From assembly GCA_040758475.1 (NCBI GenBank), contig JBFLVN010000007.1:1-30883 (forward strand): a stretch of DNA of 30,883 nt. Reading direction: 5' to 3'. The position numbers and the translations under genes were made by a program. Shown here piece by piece: positions 23,281 through 30,883 of this stretch (within the stretch, counting starts at the first letter, position 1; each line of letters begins with the position of its first letter). The DNA is from JBFLVN01 sp040758475. Lineage in GTDB: Bacteria > JAGRBM01. The notes beneath the pieces are model-generated. The model saw only the letters and a list, made by a program, of their open reading frames with translations. It was not told the origin of the DNA and searched no databases.

Positions 23281-23314
23281 AGAGGGGGCCTTGGCGCTGG
23301 CCCCAAGCCCCTCT
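23281..23314. repeat. Stable bulged hairpin in the ribH / HEAT-like divergent region
   Basis: AGAGGGG (23281-23287) and CTTGG (23290-23294) pair with CCAAG (23303-23307) and CCCCTCT (23308-23314). This gives 12 base pairs with a 2-base bulge and an 8-base loop. It ends 8 bp before a TATAAA box (23322-23327) that reads toward the exported HEAT-like gene and takes the place of a -35 element. No T-run follows, so it is not a classical terminator. Confidence 0.45.
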
Positions 23315-23370
23315 TCTCCCTTATAAATAGAGACGGATCCCAAGACCCTGCGGATGGAGGTACACCCCTG

Positions 23371-24081
23371 ATGAAATCTTTCTGCCGGCAAGCGCTGTGC
23401 CTGTGGGTGCTCGCGATCATGGTTTTCGTGGAAAAACTTCCAGCCCAAACGGTCAATGAAAACAAAACGGGCTTCAGCGCGCGCGGGGCGACGAGCGCCG
23501 GCTATCTGATCGCCGACGTCCAGAGCGGCGAACCCGAACGGGTCCGCTCTGCTCTCGCGGCCCTTAAAAACGCCGACGACGGAACGGCCCAGCAAGTCAT
23601 CGAAGCCGCCATCCGTTCGTCCAAACTGCGTTCCCAGCAGAAGCGCGACTTCCTAAAAGAAGCGACCCGTCGTGGCAAACAGCTCGCCCAGGACATCTAT
23701 CTCGCCGTCCTCCGTGGAAACGACGATTCCCTAAAAGGAGAAGTGCTCAAATCCACTCCTTCCTTCGGGCGGGATTTCGCCATGCCCGTCTTCCAGGTAT
23801 CCATCAAGGACAAAAAATCCCGAATCCGTCTTGACACCCTCAAAGCCGTTTCTTCCATGGACAACCAGAGCAAACGCGAGACCTACGCCATCGCCGCCAA
23901 GGATTCGGACGTGACGGTCCGCTCCCAGGTAGCGGGGGACGCGGGGCGTCTTCCCCAGGCAGAAGCCTGGGAAATCCTCCAAGGTCTCTGCCGCGACTCG
24001 AATACGACCGTGCGTACGAGAGCGCGGGGCACAGCCAGGGCCCTCGGCATCGATTTAAAGGCCAACGGGATTACGGATTAG
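23371..24081 (+). CDS. Exported HEAT-like repeat protein of unknown function
   Basis: The 236-residue product starts with a Sec signal peptide (MKSFCRQALCLWVLAIMVFV ... cleaved near LPAQT). The rest is alpha-helical with HEAT-like units: SGEPERVRSALAALKNADDG, KSRIRLDTLKAVSSMDNQSK, SDVTVRSQVAGDAGRLPQAE and SNTTVRTRARGTARALGI, each with the V-R motif of HEAT repeats. It is likely a periplasmic protein-interaction scaffold. GGAGG lies 10 bases before the ATG. A TATAAA box is at 23322 but no -35 is visible. Its 3' end overlaps the convergent galactosidase gene by 11 bp. Confidence 0.8.
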   Translation: MKSFCRQALCLWVLAIMVFVEKLPAQTVNENKTGFSARGATSAGYLIADVQSGEPERVRSALAALKNADDGTAQQVIEAAIRSSKLRSQQKRDFLKEATRRGKQLAQDIYLAVLRGNDDSLKGEVLKSTPSFGRDFAMPVFQVSIKDKKSRIRLDTLKAVSSMDNQSKRETYAIAAKDSDVTVRSQVAGDAGRLPQAEAWEILQGLCRDSNTTVRTRARGTARALGIDLKANGITD

Positions 24082-26473
24082 GAACCCAGAGCACGGCCAC
24101 ATCGTTCGCGGGAAGAGAGAGTTCGATCAAACCATCCCGCAGGCACGTGCCATACCAGCCGCCCAAGAGATCCCGGACGGGATCGCCGTCCGATTTCGCG
24201 CATCGCTTGCCTGTCAGTTGCACCATCGAAGCCCCGCCCTCACTCCCCCGAATCCAGTAAACAAAGAAACCCCCTGCCGTCCGCCGGATCCAAACGAGAT
24301 CCCTTGGGTCCGATGCCGTCAGGGCAGGGCGGACCCCCGCAGACTCGATCCATCCACGGATAAGATCCCGATGGGCCGTGCGCTCCGCGACGGAAAGGCC
24401 ATAAAGGCCCCCGCTGTTGTAGACGGAAAAGAAATCGGCTCCCACGTAGATCACCCGGCCTCGCTTCCATTCTTGTTCGTACCCCAGGACTTCGCCCCGG
24501 CGCCCAGGCCAAAGGCTTTTCTTCCATAAAAAAGGGCGAGCGCCCGCCAGAGGGACGACGCCGCTCGAATGCCCCGCGAGGGAGACGCGGACATCCGAAT
24601 CGTTTACACGGGCGATGGCACGGCTTCCCAAGAAGCCCGCGTTGCGAAACCGCAAGAACCGGGAGCCTGAAAAAAGCGCCGCATAAGCATCATGTTCCGA
24701 AGCGCGGGAGCCATCCCGATCCTGAGCGGTAGCGGAGAGAAAGTTGACGAGGGTCCCGCCGCCCTCGACGTACCGCCCGAGAACCCCCGCCGTGTGCGCC
24801 GTAAGGAAACCCGGATTGGCAAAAAAAACGACTGGTAGTGGGGCAAAATCGGAGGCATTCGCATCTTCCGCTTCAATTATTTTCACGGCCACCCCTGCGT
24901 GCAGGAGAAGGCCGTAGAGGCCCGGGTACCCGATACTGGCAAGCCAGGCGGGTGGAATGTCCATTCCACCGGCAGGCGTTTCGTAAGCACGGCTCACGAG
25001 CAATCCCACCTGCGCCGGGAGATCGCGCGAAGCGAGCAGCCGGTCCTTTTGGCGGTTCAGGAAGGAACCCCATTTCGCGACGGCCTCGAAACGAGGGTGC
25101 CGCTTCCCATTCCGGCCGATCAAGGCCTGGTAATCGTAATCCGAACCGTCGGCGTTGATCCCTCCCGCAGCGACATAGAACGACCCCGCAGCCATGCCCC
25201 GGCCGACGAGCTTGGCGATCAATTGGTTGGTCTGCGCGGGTGTCACCTCCGTCCGGATTCCCAGGGGAAGAGAAAACATGCCGCCCTGGATTTCAGCGGC
25301 CAGCAACGCTCCCGGCTCTCCAAAGCGCTCCGCCGAAGCCTCCCGGAACCGGACGGCGTGGTAGTCGGGCTGGAAAGGCTGATCGAACAAAGCGCCGTTC
25401 AAGGGAATCATCTTGGGATAAGTGTCGAGGCCGTGGAGACCCACGCGGTTCTTCCGTGCGTGATCGGGAAGCAGCACCTCCCGCCCCGGCAATCCGAAGG
25501 GGCTGTCGTTGGTCGTGAACAAAACCGAAGATTCCGAAATTCCAAGCTCCTCCCAATAGCCCCGAAGCGTCAGCTGGTATTCCTGGGTGTACTGGCGCAG
25601 GTAATCGAACCAATCGGCCACGGCCATGTTGCCGGAAAGCTCATCGCCCATCGGCAATTCTTCCGGCGGTTTCCCATCCGGCCTTCCGTACCTCTCCTGG
25701 ACCAAAGCCCGGTATCCCGCCAAGGATGTTTCGGACCAATCGACATCACCCAACACGTCCCCCCAATAGAAATTCGTCTCGTTGTCGATTTGGAGAAAAA
25801 CGATAGTGGGTTTTTCAAAAATGTACTCCCGGATGATGGGGGCCACGGCGGCGAACCACTTCCGTACCGACGAGAGATAGGCGGGATGGAGGTACGTCGG
25901 TTGCGCTTGATCGGAACGGGTGAAGGGAAAGAACTTGAAAACAGAACCGTCAGCGCGCCGCACGAGGGCTTCCGGGTGTTTTTCCTTCCACCACGCCGGG
26001 ACCGCGCCGAAAGTACCCATGCCCCGGGGCCATTCCGCCGTGATGAGCGGCCCCGGCTTTAAATGCACGTAAAACCTGTGGGCGTGGCACATGCCGAGGA
26101 ACTTGCGCAGGTCCCGGACGCCCGAGAAATCGAACCGGCCCTCTTCGAGTTCGTGGTAATCCCAGGGAACGTACGTGGCCACCAGATTCATGTGGGCGGC
26201 CTTCATCTGCCGGAGGCGGTCTTCCCAAAGGAGCCACGTGCGTTTTTCATCGCCTTCTTCGTCCCGCACGCGGAAATAAGGGAGCTCTCCGCCGTAGAAG
26301 AGGGTGGGCGTACCGTTGACGGCAATCGCCCCTTCCCTTATCTGCACGCTCTGGGCGGAGCCAGGGGCGGTTTGCGGCCTGGCCGGAACCGAGGCAAGCC
26401 AGACAAGAGCGGCAAGAATGGCTCCAAGGCGCCTTGTCCGGGCGCGGCGCTCGGGTAGACTCGCGGGCGTCAT
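24071..26473 (-). CDS. Secreted GH35-type beta-galactosidase
   Basis: The 800-residue product has a signal peptide (LGAILAALVWLASVPARPQ) and then a GH35-type TIM barrel of clan GH-A. It opens with VNGTPTLFYGGELPYFRV, continues with MKAAHMNLVATYVPWDYHE and LKPGPLITAEWPRGMGTFGAVPAWW, and has a probable acid/base Glu232 in QIDNETNFYWG and a probable nucleophile Glu394 in LLAAEIQGGMF. A beta-rich C-terminal part with a GH42-like trimerisation-type domain follows. It should release terminal beta-galactose outside the cytoplasm; the exact substrate is open. No sugar transporter or other glycosidase is nearby. The only sensible start is the ATG at 26473, which overlaps the start of the divergent acyltransferase gene. 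No ribosome site is visible. Confidence 0.87.
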   Translation of the reverse strand: MTPASLPERRARTRRLGAILAALVWLASVPARPQTAPGSAQSVQIREGAIAVNGTPTLFYGGELPYFRVRDEEGDEKRTWLLWEDRLRQMKAAHMNLVATYVPWDYHELEEGRFDFSGVRDLRKFLGMCHAHRFYVHLKPGPLITAEWPRGMGTFGAVPAWWKEKHPEALVRRADGSVFKFFPFTRSDQAQPTYLHPAYLSSVRKWFAAVAPIIREYIFEKPTIVFLQIDNETNFYWGDVLGDVDWSETSLAGYRALVQERYGRPDGKPPEELPMGDELSGNMAVADWFDYLRQYTQEYQLTLRGYWEELGISESSVLFTTNDSPFGLPGREVLLPDHARKNRVGLHGLDTYPKMIPLNGALFDQPFQPDYHAVRFREASAERFGEPGALLAAEIQGGMFSLPLGIRTEVTPAQTNQLIAKLVGRGMAAGSFYVAAGGINADGSDYDYQALIGRNGKRHPRFEAVAKWGSFLNRQKDRLLASRDLPAQVGLLVSRAYETPAGGMDIPPAWLASIGYPGLYGLLLHAGVAVKIIEAEDANASDFAPLPVVFFANPGFLTAHTAGVLGRYVEGGGTLVNFLSATAQDRDGSRASEHDAYAALFSGSRFLRFRNAGFLGSRAIARVNDSDVRVSLAGHSSGVVPLAGARPFLWKKSLWPGRRGEVLGYEQEWKRGRVIYVGADFFSVYNSGGLYGLSVAERTAHRDLIRGWIESAGVRPALTASDPRDLVWIRRTAGGFFVYWIRGSEGGASMVQLTGKRCAKSDGDPVRDLLGGWYGTCLRDGLIELSLPANDVAVLWVPNP
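26434..26461 (+). promoter_or_regulatory. Probable promoter of the glycerolipid operon, giving a near-leaderless transcript
   Basis: TTGTCC (26434-26439), a 16-bp spacer and TAGACT (26456-26461) lie upstream of the ATG at 26472. The -10 box ends 10 bases before the ATG and no ribosome site lies between, so the leader would be only a few bases. The promoter sits wholly inside the signal peptide codons of the divergent galactosidase gene. Confidence 0.5.
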
Positions 26474-28088
26474 GCGGCGGGAAGACGAAGCAGCGGTCGC
26501 CTCGGAAGTGGTGGGCCGGGTTCTCGAACGCTCCCTGGCGGGAGCTTCGGGTCCACAAGGCCGGCCGGTCGAAGAGATCATTAACGAAACCCTCTACCAC
26601 GAGCGCACCCGCCTCTCCAAGGCGGGTGATGGGGAGACCGACCGCGCTTACTACGCGCGGGTCGCCCACGAACTCCCCCATGCCTCCGAAGCCCGGCGCA
26701 CCCGGCTCCTCCAGGAAATCATCGAGCGCTACGCCCGAGAGATCACCGGTCATTTCGATCCGAGGGTCTATGCCTTCGCTACGCGCCTCGCCCCCTTCGC
26801 CCTCACGGCCCTGCTCAACAGCCTCTCGCCCCGGCGTCTTCTCACGCGCCTTCGGGACGTACCGGGGCTCGACGAGCACATCATCATCCAAGGCGAGGTT
26901 GAAACGCTCCGGCGCCTAAGGCGGCGGGGGACGGTGATCCTCGCTCCCACCCACAGTTCGAACATGGATTCGGTGGTGATGGGCTACGCCATCCATGAAA
27001 TGGGGCTTCCCCCTTTCACCTACGGCGCGGGCCTTAATCTCTTTTCCAATCCGATCATCGGCTACTTCATGCGGAACCTGGGAGCTTATACCGTCGACCG
27101 GCTCAAGACCGATCCCCTCTACCGGGAGACGCTGAAAGAGTACGCCACCGTCGCCCTTGAATGGGGCTACCACACGCTCTTTTTCCCCGGAGGGACCCGG
27201 AGCCGCTCGGGCGCGGTCGAAAAACGGCTCAAAAAAGGGCTTCTTGGCACGGGCCTTTCGGCCTTCCGGGGCAACCTGCGGCGAAAGAGAACCGATCCCC
27301 GAATCTATATTTTCCCCTGCACGATCTCCTACCCCATCGCCCTGGAAGCGGGGACGCTTATCGAGGACTATCTCAAAGAAGCCGGGAAATCCCGCTACAT
27401 CATCGTGGACGACGAATTTTCCCGGCTCGAACGCTGGCTCGATTTCGCCCGGGGACTCTTCGAATTGGATTTGCGAATCTACTTGCGCGTGGGCCGCCCG
27501 TTGGACCCCTTCGGAAACGACGTGGACGAGGAGGGCGATTCTCTCGACCCCCGGGGCCGGAAGGTCGATCCGGAAAAGTATCTCCTCACCGACGGGGAAA
27601 TCACGGAAGACCCGGTACGGGACGCCGAATACACGGGGACCCTCGCAAGCCGCCTCCTCGCCGCCTTCCATCAGGAGAACACGGCCCTTCCGACAAACGT
27701 CGCCGCTTTCGCCTGCTTCGAACTGCTCAAGCGCAAACAGTGGCGCGGCGACCTCTACCGCTTCCTGCGAGGCTTGGGACCGGAAATAAGTCTCCCTCTG
27801 CCCGAAGTGGAGCAGGAAGTGGAAAAACTCCTGGGGGAACTCCGCGAAAAAGAATCGGCCGGCCAAATCCGTTTAAGCCGCACGGTCTCCTCCGGAGACG
27901 TGGCCGAGACCATGCGCCGGGCGCTGCGGAGCTTCGGGACCTACCACACGAACCCGGTCCTTGAACGCCGGGGCGTGCGCCTGCACGTGGGGGACGCCAA
28001 TCTGGTTTTCTATTACCGGAACCGCCTGGAAGGATACGGCCTCCTAGGCGCCGAAGACCTGGTACAGCGCCGGAAGGTGGGACCGTGA
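26472..28088 (+). CDS. PlsB-like glycerol-3-phosphate acyltransferase
   Basis: The 538-residue product has the PlsB/PlsC acyltransferase blocks. H161-x4-D166 is in APTHSSNMDSVVMGYA, a Gly-rich block TYGAGLNLFSNPIIGYFMRNLGAYTVDR follows, FFPGGTRSRSG is at 237-247, and a later block is YIFPCTISYPIALEAG. It is expected to acylate the sn-1 position of glycerol 3-phosphate at the membrane. The long N-terminal helical part and the size match the GPAT rather than the short PlsC type. It ends with a GTGA overlap into gpsA, whose enzyme makes its substrate, which supports the role. The start ATG is shared as CATG with the divergent galactosidase. Confidence 0.88.
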   Translation: MRREDEAAVASEVVGRVLERSLAGASGPQGRPVEEIINETLYHERTRLSKAGDGETDRAYYARVAHELPHASEARRTRLLQEIIERYAREITGHFDPRVYAFATRLAPFALTALLNSLSPRRLLTRLRDVPGLDEHIIIQGEVETLRRLRRRGTVILAPTHSSNMDSVVMGYAIHEMGLPPFTYGAGLNLFSNPIIGYFMRNLGAYTVDRLKTDPLYRETLKEYATVALEWGYHTLFFPGGTRSRSGAVEKRLKKGLLGTGLSAFRGNLRRKRTDPRIYIFPCTISYPIALEAGTLIEDYLKEAGKSRYIIVDDEFSRLERWLDFARGLFELDLRIYLRVGRPLDPFGNDVDEEGDSLDPRGRKVDPEKYLLTDGEITEDPVRDAEYTGTLASRLLAAFHQENTALPTNVAAFACFELLKRKQWRGDLYRFLRGLGPEISLPLPEVEQEVEKLLGELREKESAGQIRLSRTVSSGDVAETMRRALRSFGTYHTNPVLERRGVRLHVGDANLVFYYRNRLEGYGLLGAEDLVQRRKVGP

Positions 28089-29098
28089 AGAATCCTTCCG
28101 TTGCGGTGCTTGGCGCCGGGAATTGGGGAACGACGGTCGCCCAGCTCATCGCCTCGAACGGCCGCGACGTCACGCTCTGGTGCCGTAGCGAAGCCCAGCA
28201 GAAAGAAATCGCTGAAAAACGGACCAATGAAAAATACTTGAAGGGTGTTTCCCTCTCCCCCCGGATACACTCCACTTGCAACCTGACCCAAGCGGTTCGC
28301 GGTGCCGCCCTTCTCTTCTTCGTCATCCCTTCCAAAGCGTTCCGGGAAGTCGCCCGCACCGCCGGAGATTACCTGGAACCCGACCAGCTCATCGTCCACG
28401 GCACCAAGGGACTTGAAGCCAAGACGCACAAGCGCATGAGCGAGATTCTCCTCGAAGAAACCTGTGTCCGCCAGATCGGCGTACTTTCGGGGCCCAACAT
28501 CGCCCCCGAAATCTGCGAGGGGAAACCCGCCGGGACCGTGATCGCCTCCAAATTCCCCCGGGTGATCGAACGGGCGACGGAAGTTCTCCTCTCGGACCGG
28601 TTCCGGGTCTATTCGAACGAGGACGTGACCGGCGTCGAACTCGGCGGAGCGCTCAAGAACATCGTGGCGCTGGCCGCTGGCATGGCGGCCGAAATGAAAT
28701 TGGGTGAAAACTCCAAGGCCCTTCTCGTCACCCGGGGCCTCTCGGAAATCGCACGCCTGGGCGTGGCCCTCGGCGCCAGGGCCTTTACCTTCGCCGGGAT
28801 GGCGGGGCTCGGAGACCTGCTCGTGACGTGTTCGAGTCCCTTGTCGCGAAATCATCAGGTGGGCGTACGACTCGCACGGGGGGAAAAACTCCCCGAAATT
28901 CTCGAAAAGCTCGGCATGGTGGCCGAGGGCGTCAACACGTCCAAAGCCGCCCACGAAATCGCCGCCGAGCGGGGACTCGACCTGCCCTTGTTCGAGGGGA
29001 TTTACCGGATTGTCCACAAGGGCCTCTCCCCCGCCAAGGCCTTGGAAGAGCTCATGACCCTTTCCTCCCGTCACGACGTGGATCGGACGCTGGGATAA
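28085..29098 (+). CDS. gpsA: NAD(P)H-dependent glycerol-3-phosphate dehydrogenase
   Basis: GpsA reduces dihydroxyacetone phosphate to sn-glycerol 3-phosphate for phospholipid synthesis. The 337-residue product has the N-terminal NAD(P) fold (VAVLGAGNWGTTVAQLIA), KYLKGVSL, VIPSKAFREV, HGTKGLE, SGPNIAPEI, the catalytic-domain helix VELGGALKNIVALAAGM with its Lys, and TFAGMAGLGDLLVTCSSPLSRNH. Length is normal. The GTG start overlaps the upstream TGA as GTGA, so translation is coupled to the acyltransferase gene. Confidence 0.95.
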   Translation: MKNPSVAVLGAGNWGTTVAQLIASNGRDVTLWCRSEAQQKEIAEKRTNEKYLKGVSLSPRIHSTCNLTQAVRGAALLFFVIPSKAFREVARTAGDYLEPDQLIVHGTKGLEAKTHKRMSEILLEETCVRQIGVLSGPNIAPEICEGKPAGTVIASKFPRVIERATEVLLSDRFRVYSNEDVTGVELGGALKNIVALAAGMAAEMKLGENSKALLVTRGLSEIARLGVALGARAFTFAGMAGLGDLLVTCSSPLSRNHQVGVRLARGEKLPEILEKLGMVAEGVNTSKAAHEIAAERGLDLPLFEGIYRIVHKGLSPAKALEELMTLSSRHDVDRTLG

Positions 29099-29109
29099 AA
29101 CGCACTCCT

Positions 29110-30003
29110 ATGGCCGCATCAGCCCCGCGGGAAAAGCTTTCAGTTCCCTATCCTCTCGTGCGGGTCATCCACCGGACGGTCGAAAAAGATTACCGCGGCC
29201 CTGTCTTTGTCTGGGACATCGACAAGACCTATTTGGATACGCGCTTTTCCCAACTCCGCCACGCCCTCAAAATCCCTTTCGAGCTCGGCGTGGACAAGAA
29301 AGCCCTGCCCGGCATGGTCGAGCTCCTCCACGGCCTTCGGGAAGGGGCGAGCGGCCGCGGCCATCACCCGCTCTATTTCGTCTCGGCAAGCCCCTGGCAG
29401 CTCGGGCGGAGCATCGAGAAAAAGATGCTGCTGGATGGCGTCGAGTACGACGGCATTTATTACAAGAATCCGCTTCGGGCCGCTTGGGAAGGGGGAACAG
29501 AACAGTTTCGCGAACAGGTCGCCTACAAACTATCGGCGCTTTTCCTCCTGTATCAATCTTTACCGGGCAACGCCACTCTCCATCTCTTCGGGGACGATGC
29601 CGAAAAAGACGCCCTCATCTACTGCCTTTTCGCCGACACGGCCGCCGGGCGCCTGCGGGGGAGGCCGCTCCACGACACGCTCCTGGCCCTTGGAATCCGC
29701 CATGAATACGCCTCCGCCCTCCAAAGCCTCGCCGCAATCCTTCCAGTTCGCGAAGCGGCCGGTGAAATTTGCATTCACCTCGTCCGGGTGCCGGACGGCT
29801 CTTCCCTGGCGGAGTTCGATACAAGGGTGACGGGATTCGGTAGCGCGGGAGCCGTCGCCCGAAAGCTCGCTTTGGAAGGCCTTTTGGCGCAAAGGGCACT
29901 AGCGCGGATTGAAAATCTCATTGGAAACGGCAACACAGTTCAAGGGACTTCTCCTTCCAATCCGCAAGGGTACCGGACCCCGGCCAAGTACCTGGTGCTG
30001 TAG
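29110..30003 (+). CDS. APP1-type phosphatidate phosphatase (DUF2183 family)
   Basis: The 297-residue product carries the HAD-like motifs of the APP1 catalytic family: D36-I-D38-K-T40 in VFVWDIDKTYLDTRFSQL, FVSASPWQLG, and HLFGDDAEKDALIYCL. Yeast App1 removes the phosphate from phosphatidate to give diacylglycerol. No signal peptide or TM segment is present, so the protein is cytoplasmic. It follows gpsA by 11 bp, and with the acyltransferase the three genes form a glycerolipid cassette, which supports a lipid-phosphate substrate. No ribosome site precedes the ATG at 29110. The last 25 residues are low-complexity and polar. Its stop is 2 bp from that of the convergent gene. Confidence 0.82.
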   Translation: MAASAPREKLSVPYPLVRVIHRTVEKDYRGPVFVWDIDKTYLDTRFSQLRHALKIPFELGVDKKALPGMVELLHGLREGASGRGHHPLYFVSASPWQLGRSIEKKMLLDGVEYDGIYYKNPLRAAWEGGTEQFREQVAYKLSALFLLYQSLPGNATLHLFGDDAEKDALIYCLFADTAAGRLRGRPLHDTLLALGIRHEYASALQSLAAILPVREAAGEICIHLVRVPDGSSLAEFDTRVTGFGSAGAVARKLALEGLLAQRALARIENLIGNGNTVQGTSPSNPQGYRTPAKYLVL

Positions 30004-30005
30004 AA

Positions 30006-30883
30006 TTACGTCCGCCTCGCCAGCCACCGGCCCCCGCCGGCCCCGATCAGGCGGGCACGTTCGAGAAAAGAATCGGCCATCAAAAGGCGCAAAGCCCTTG
30101 AGCGCCATGCACCGTTCCATTTCGAAGACGGAACAAGAGAGCGGAGAAAAAACCGCCCCGTAAAACTCTGGGCTTTAAGGATCTCTTCCGGAACCGGGGC
30201 CCGGAAAACTTCCCTGGCGCAAGCCAAAGCCAGCAGGGAAGCTTGCAGGGTTCCCGTCTTCTCTCCCAGGGCGGCGAAACAAGTCCAATCAATTTCCTCT
30301 CCGGGATGTTCGATCAGCCGGCGAAGGTCGTAGAGGAAAAGTAGCCGGCCCGTGTACCCGTGAAGCGCGGCGTTCACCGAGAGGAAATGAAGCTGCGAAG
30401 ACCGGGGAAAGAGATACGATTCTCCATTACCGCTCCCCGGAATCACATCGTCCCATTCGGGCATCCGCCGCTCGCCGTGGGCGGGGGTCCAGTGGAGTTC
30501 CAGTACGACGGACGAACCTTCTTTTCGAAGGAGCCGCAGGTTGTGGTGGTGGCGCAAAAAGTAATCGCGTTTTTCCGGAAACTCTTCCCGCCAGCCGTTA
30601 GCAACGAGAACGGACAGGGCTTCTTCCAGTTTTTTCCGCTGGACGAGCACGTCGACATCGCTCATGGCCCGTTCCCCCGGCTGATAGATGCCCGATTCGA
30701 GAAGCGCGGCACCCTTCAAAGCGAAAGAAGGGATTTCCGCTCTTTGAAGCGTTTCCCGTGCTTTGCTGAGGGCGGCGAGTTGGGAAATGTTGGAAGCAAG
30801 AGTGAATTTCTTCGCCCGTTCCACCGATTCCTGGAAAAATCGGGGAGCATCGGGAAAAGTGTCCCCCGGCAACAGCGGCGCGA
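30006..30883 (-). CDS. Nucleotidyltransferase-family protein, 5' end cut off by the window
   Basis: The visible part is about 290 residues. It fits the large nucleotidyltransferase-fold family (PF14907-type): SFALKGAALLESGIYQPGER followed by AMSDVDVLVQRKKLEEALSVL, with the D-V-D carboxylates of the active site. Next come HHHNLRLLRKEGSSVVLELHW and a helical C-terminus. Members often sit in polysaccharide or lasso-peptide settings; no such context is visible here. The reading frame is open to the window edge. The only in-window start candidate is a weak TTG at 30872, so the true start probably lies beyond 30883. It is convergent with the APP1-type gene. Confidence 0.75.
   Translation of the reverse strand, partial: APLLPGDTFPDAPRFFQESVERAKKFTLASNISQLAALSKARETLQRAEIPSFALKGAALLESGIYQPGERAMSDVDVLVQRKKLEEALSVLVANGWREEFPEKRDYFLRHHHNLRLLRKEGSSVVLELHWTPAHGERRMPEWDDVIPGSGNGESYLFPRSSQLHFLSVNAALHGYTGRLLFLYDLRRLIEHPGEEIDWTCFAALGEKTGTLQASLLALACAREVFRAPVPEEILKAQSFTGRFFLRSLVPSSKWNGAWRSRALRLLMADSFLERARLIGAGGGRWLARRT

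Noticed and set aside
23184..23370. FMN riboswitch upstream of ribH
   Set aside because: I looked for the conserved RFN helices on the minus strand and could not find them; only a weak promoter and a bulged hairpin are present.

Overview
The window is GC-rich chromosomal DNA from a Gram-negative bacterium, most likely an uncultivated member of the broad deltaproteobacterial radiation (Myxococcota, Bdellovibrionota, Desulfobacterota and relatives). This rests on a cluster that resembles the Myxococcus gliding (Glt) and spore-coat (Nfs) envelope machinery, on lipoprotein and Sec signal peptides, and on sigma-70-type promoters. I see no mobile element, CRISPR array, tRNA or rRNA. Coding density is high. 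The only long non-coding stretch is the AT-rich 417 bp upstream of the sigma factor gene.

Left part (1-5941): a cluster of small hairpins at the left edge; a DinB-fold protein (minus); divergent from it, a ParA ATPase with two N-terminal zinc-ribbon-like modules followed by a small ribbon-helix-helix protein, probably a partition or positioning pair; a degenerate nucleotidyltransferase-like protein; a phytoene-desaturase-like FAD oxidoreductase (minus) divergent from ispH (plus); and a TetR regulator. The oxidoreductase promoter carries a near-perfect inverted repeat exactly between its -35 and -10 boxes.

Middle part (5942-18025, all minus after a bidirectional terminator): a primary-type sigma-70 factor, then, reading 5' to 3' on the minus strand from a near-consensus promoter at 18066-18094, an exported coiled-coil protein, a GltC-like TPR protein, a giant GltD/AgmU-like TPR protein, a GltE/AglT-like TPR lipoprotein with an extra C-terminal domain, a small exported protein and a GltG/PglI-like protein (FHA-like domain, one TM, AgmX/PglI C-terminal domain). 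The order D-E-(small)-G follows the Myxococcus gltDEFG order as I recall it, but the AglRQS proton-channel motor genes are not in the window.

Right part: a minus-strand run ribH-nusB-M17-like N-domain protein-histidine kinase-response regulator ends just upstream of the Glt-like operon promoter, so the two-component system is a candidate regulator of it. Then come an exported HEAT-like protein, a secreted GH35-type beta-galactosidase, and a tightly packed glycerolipid cassette (PlsB-like acyltransferase, GpsA, APP1-type phosphatidate phosphatase). The galactosidase and the acyltransferase start head to head on one shared CATG. A nucleotidyltransferase-fold gene runs off the right edge.

All family assignments are from reading motifs in the translated sequence; no database search was run.
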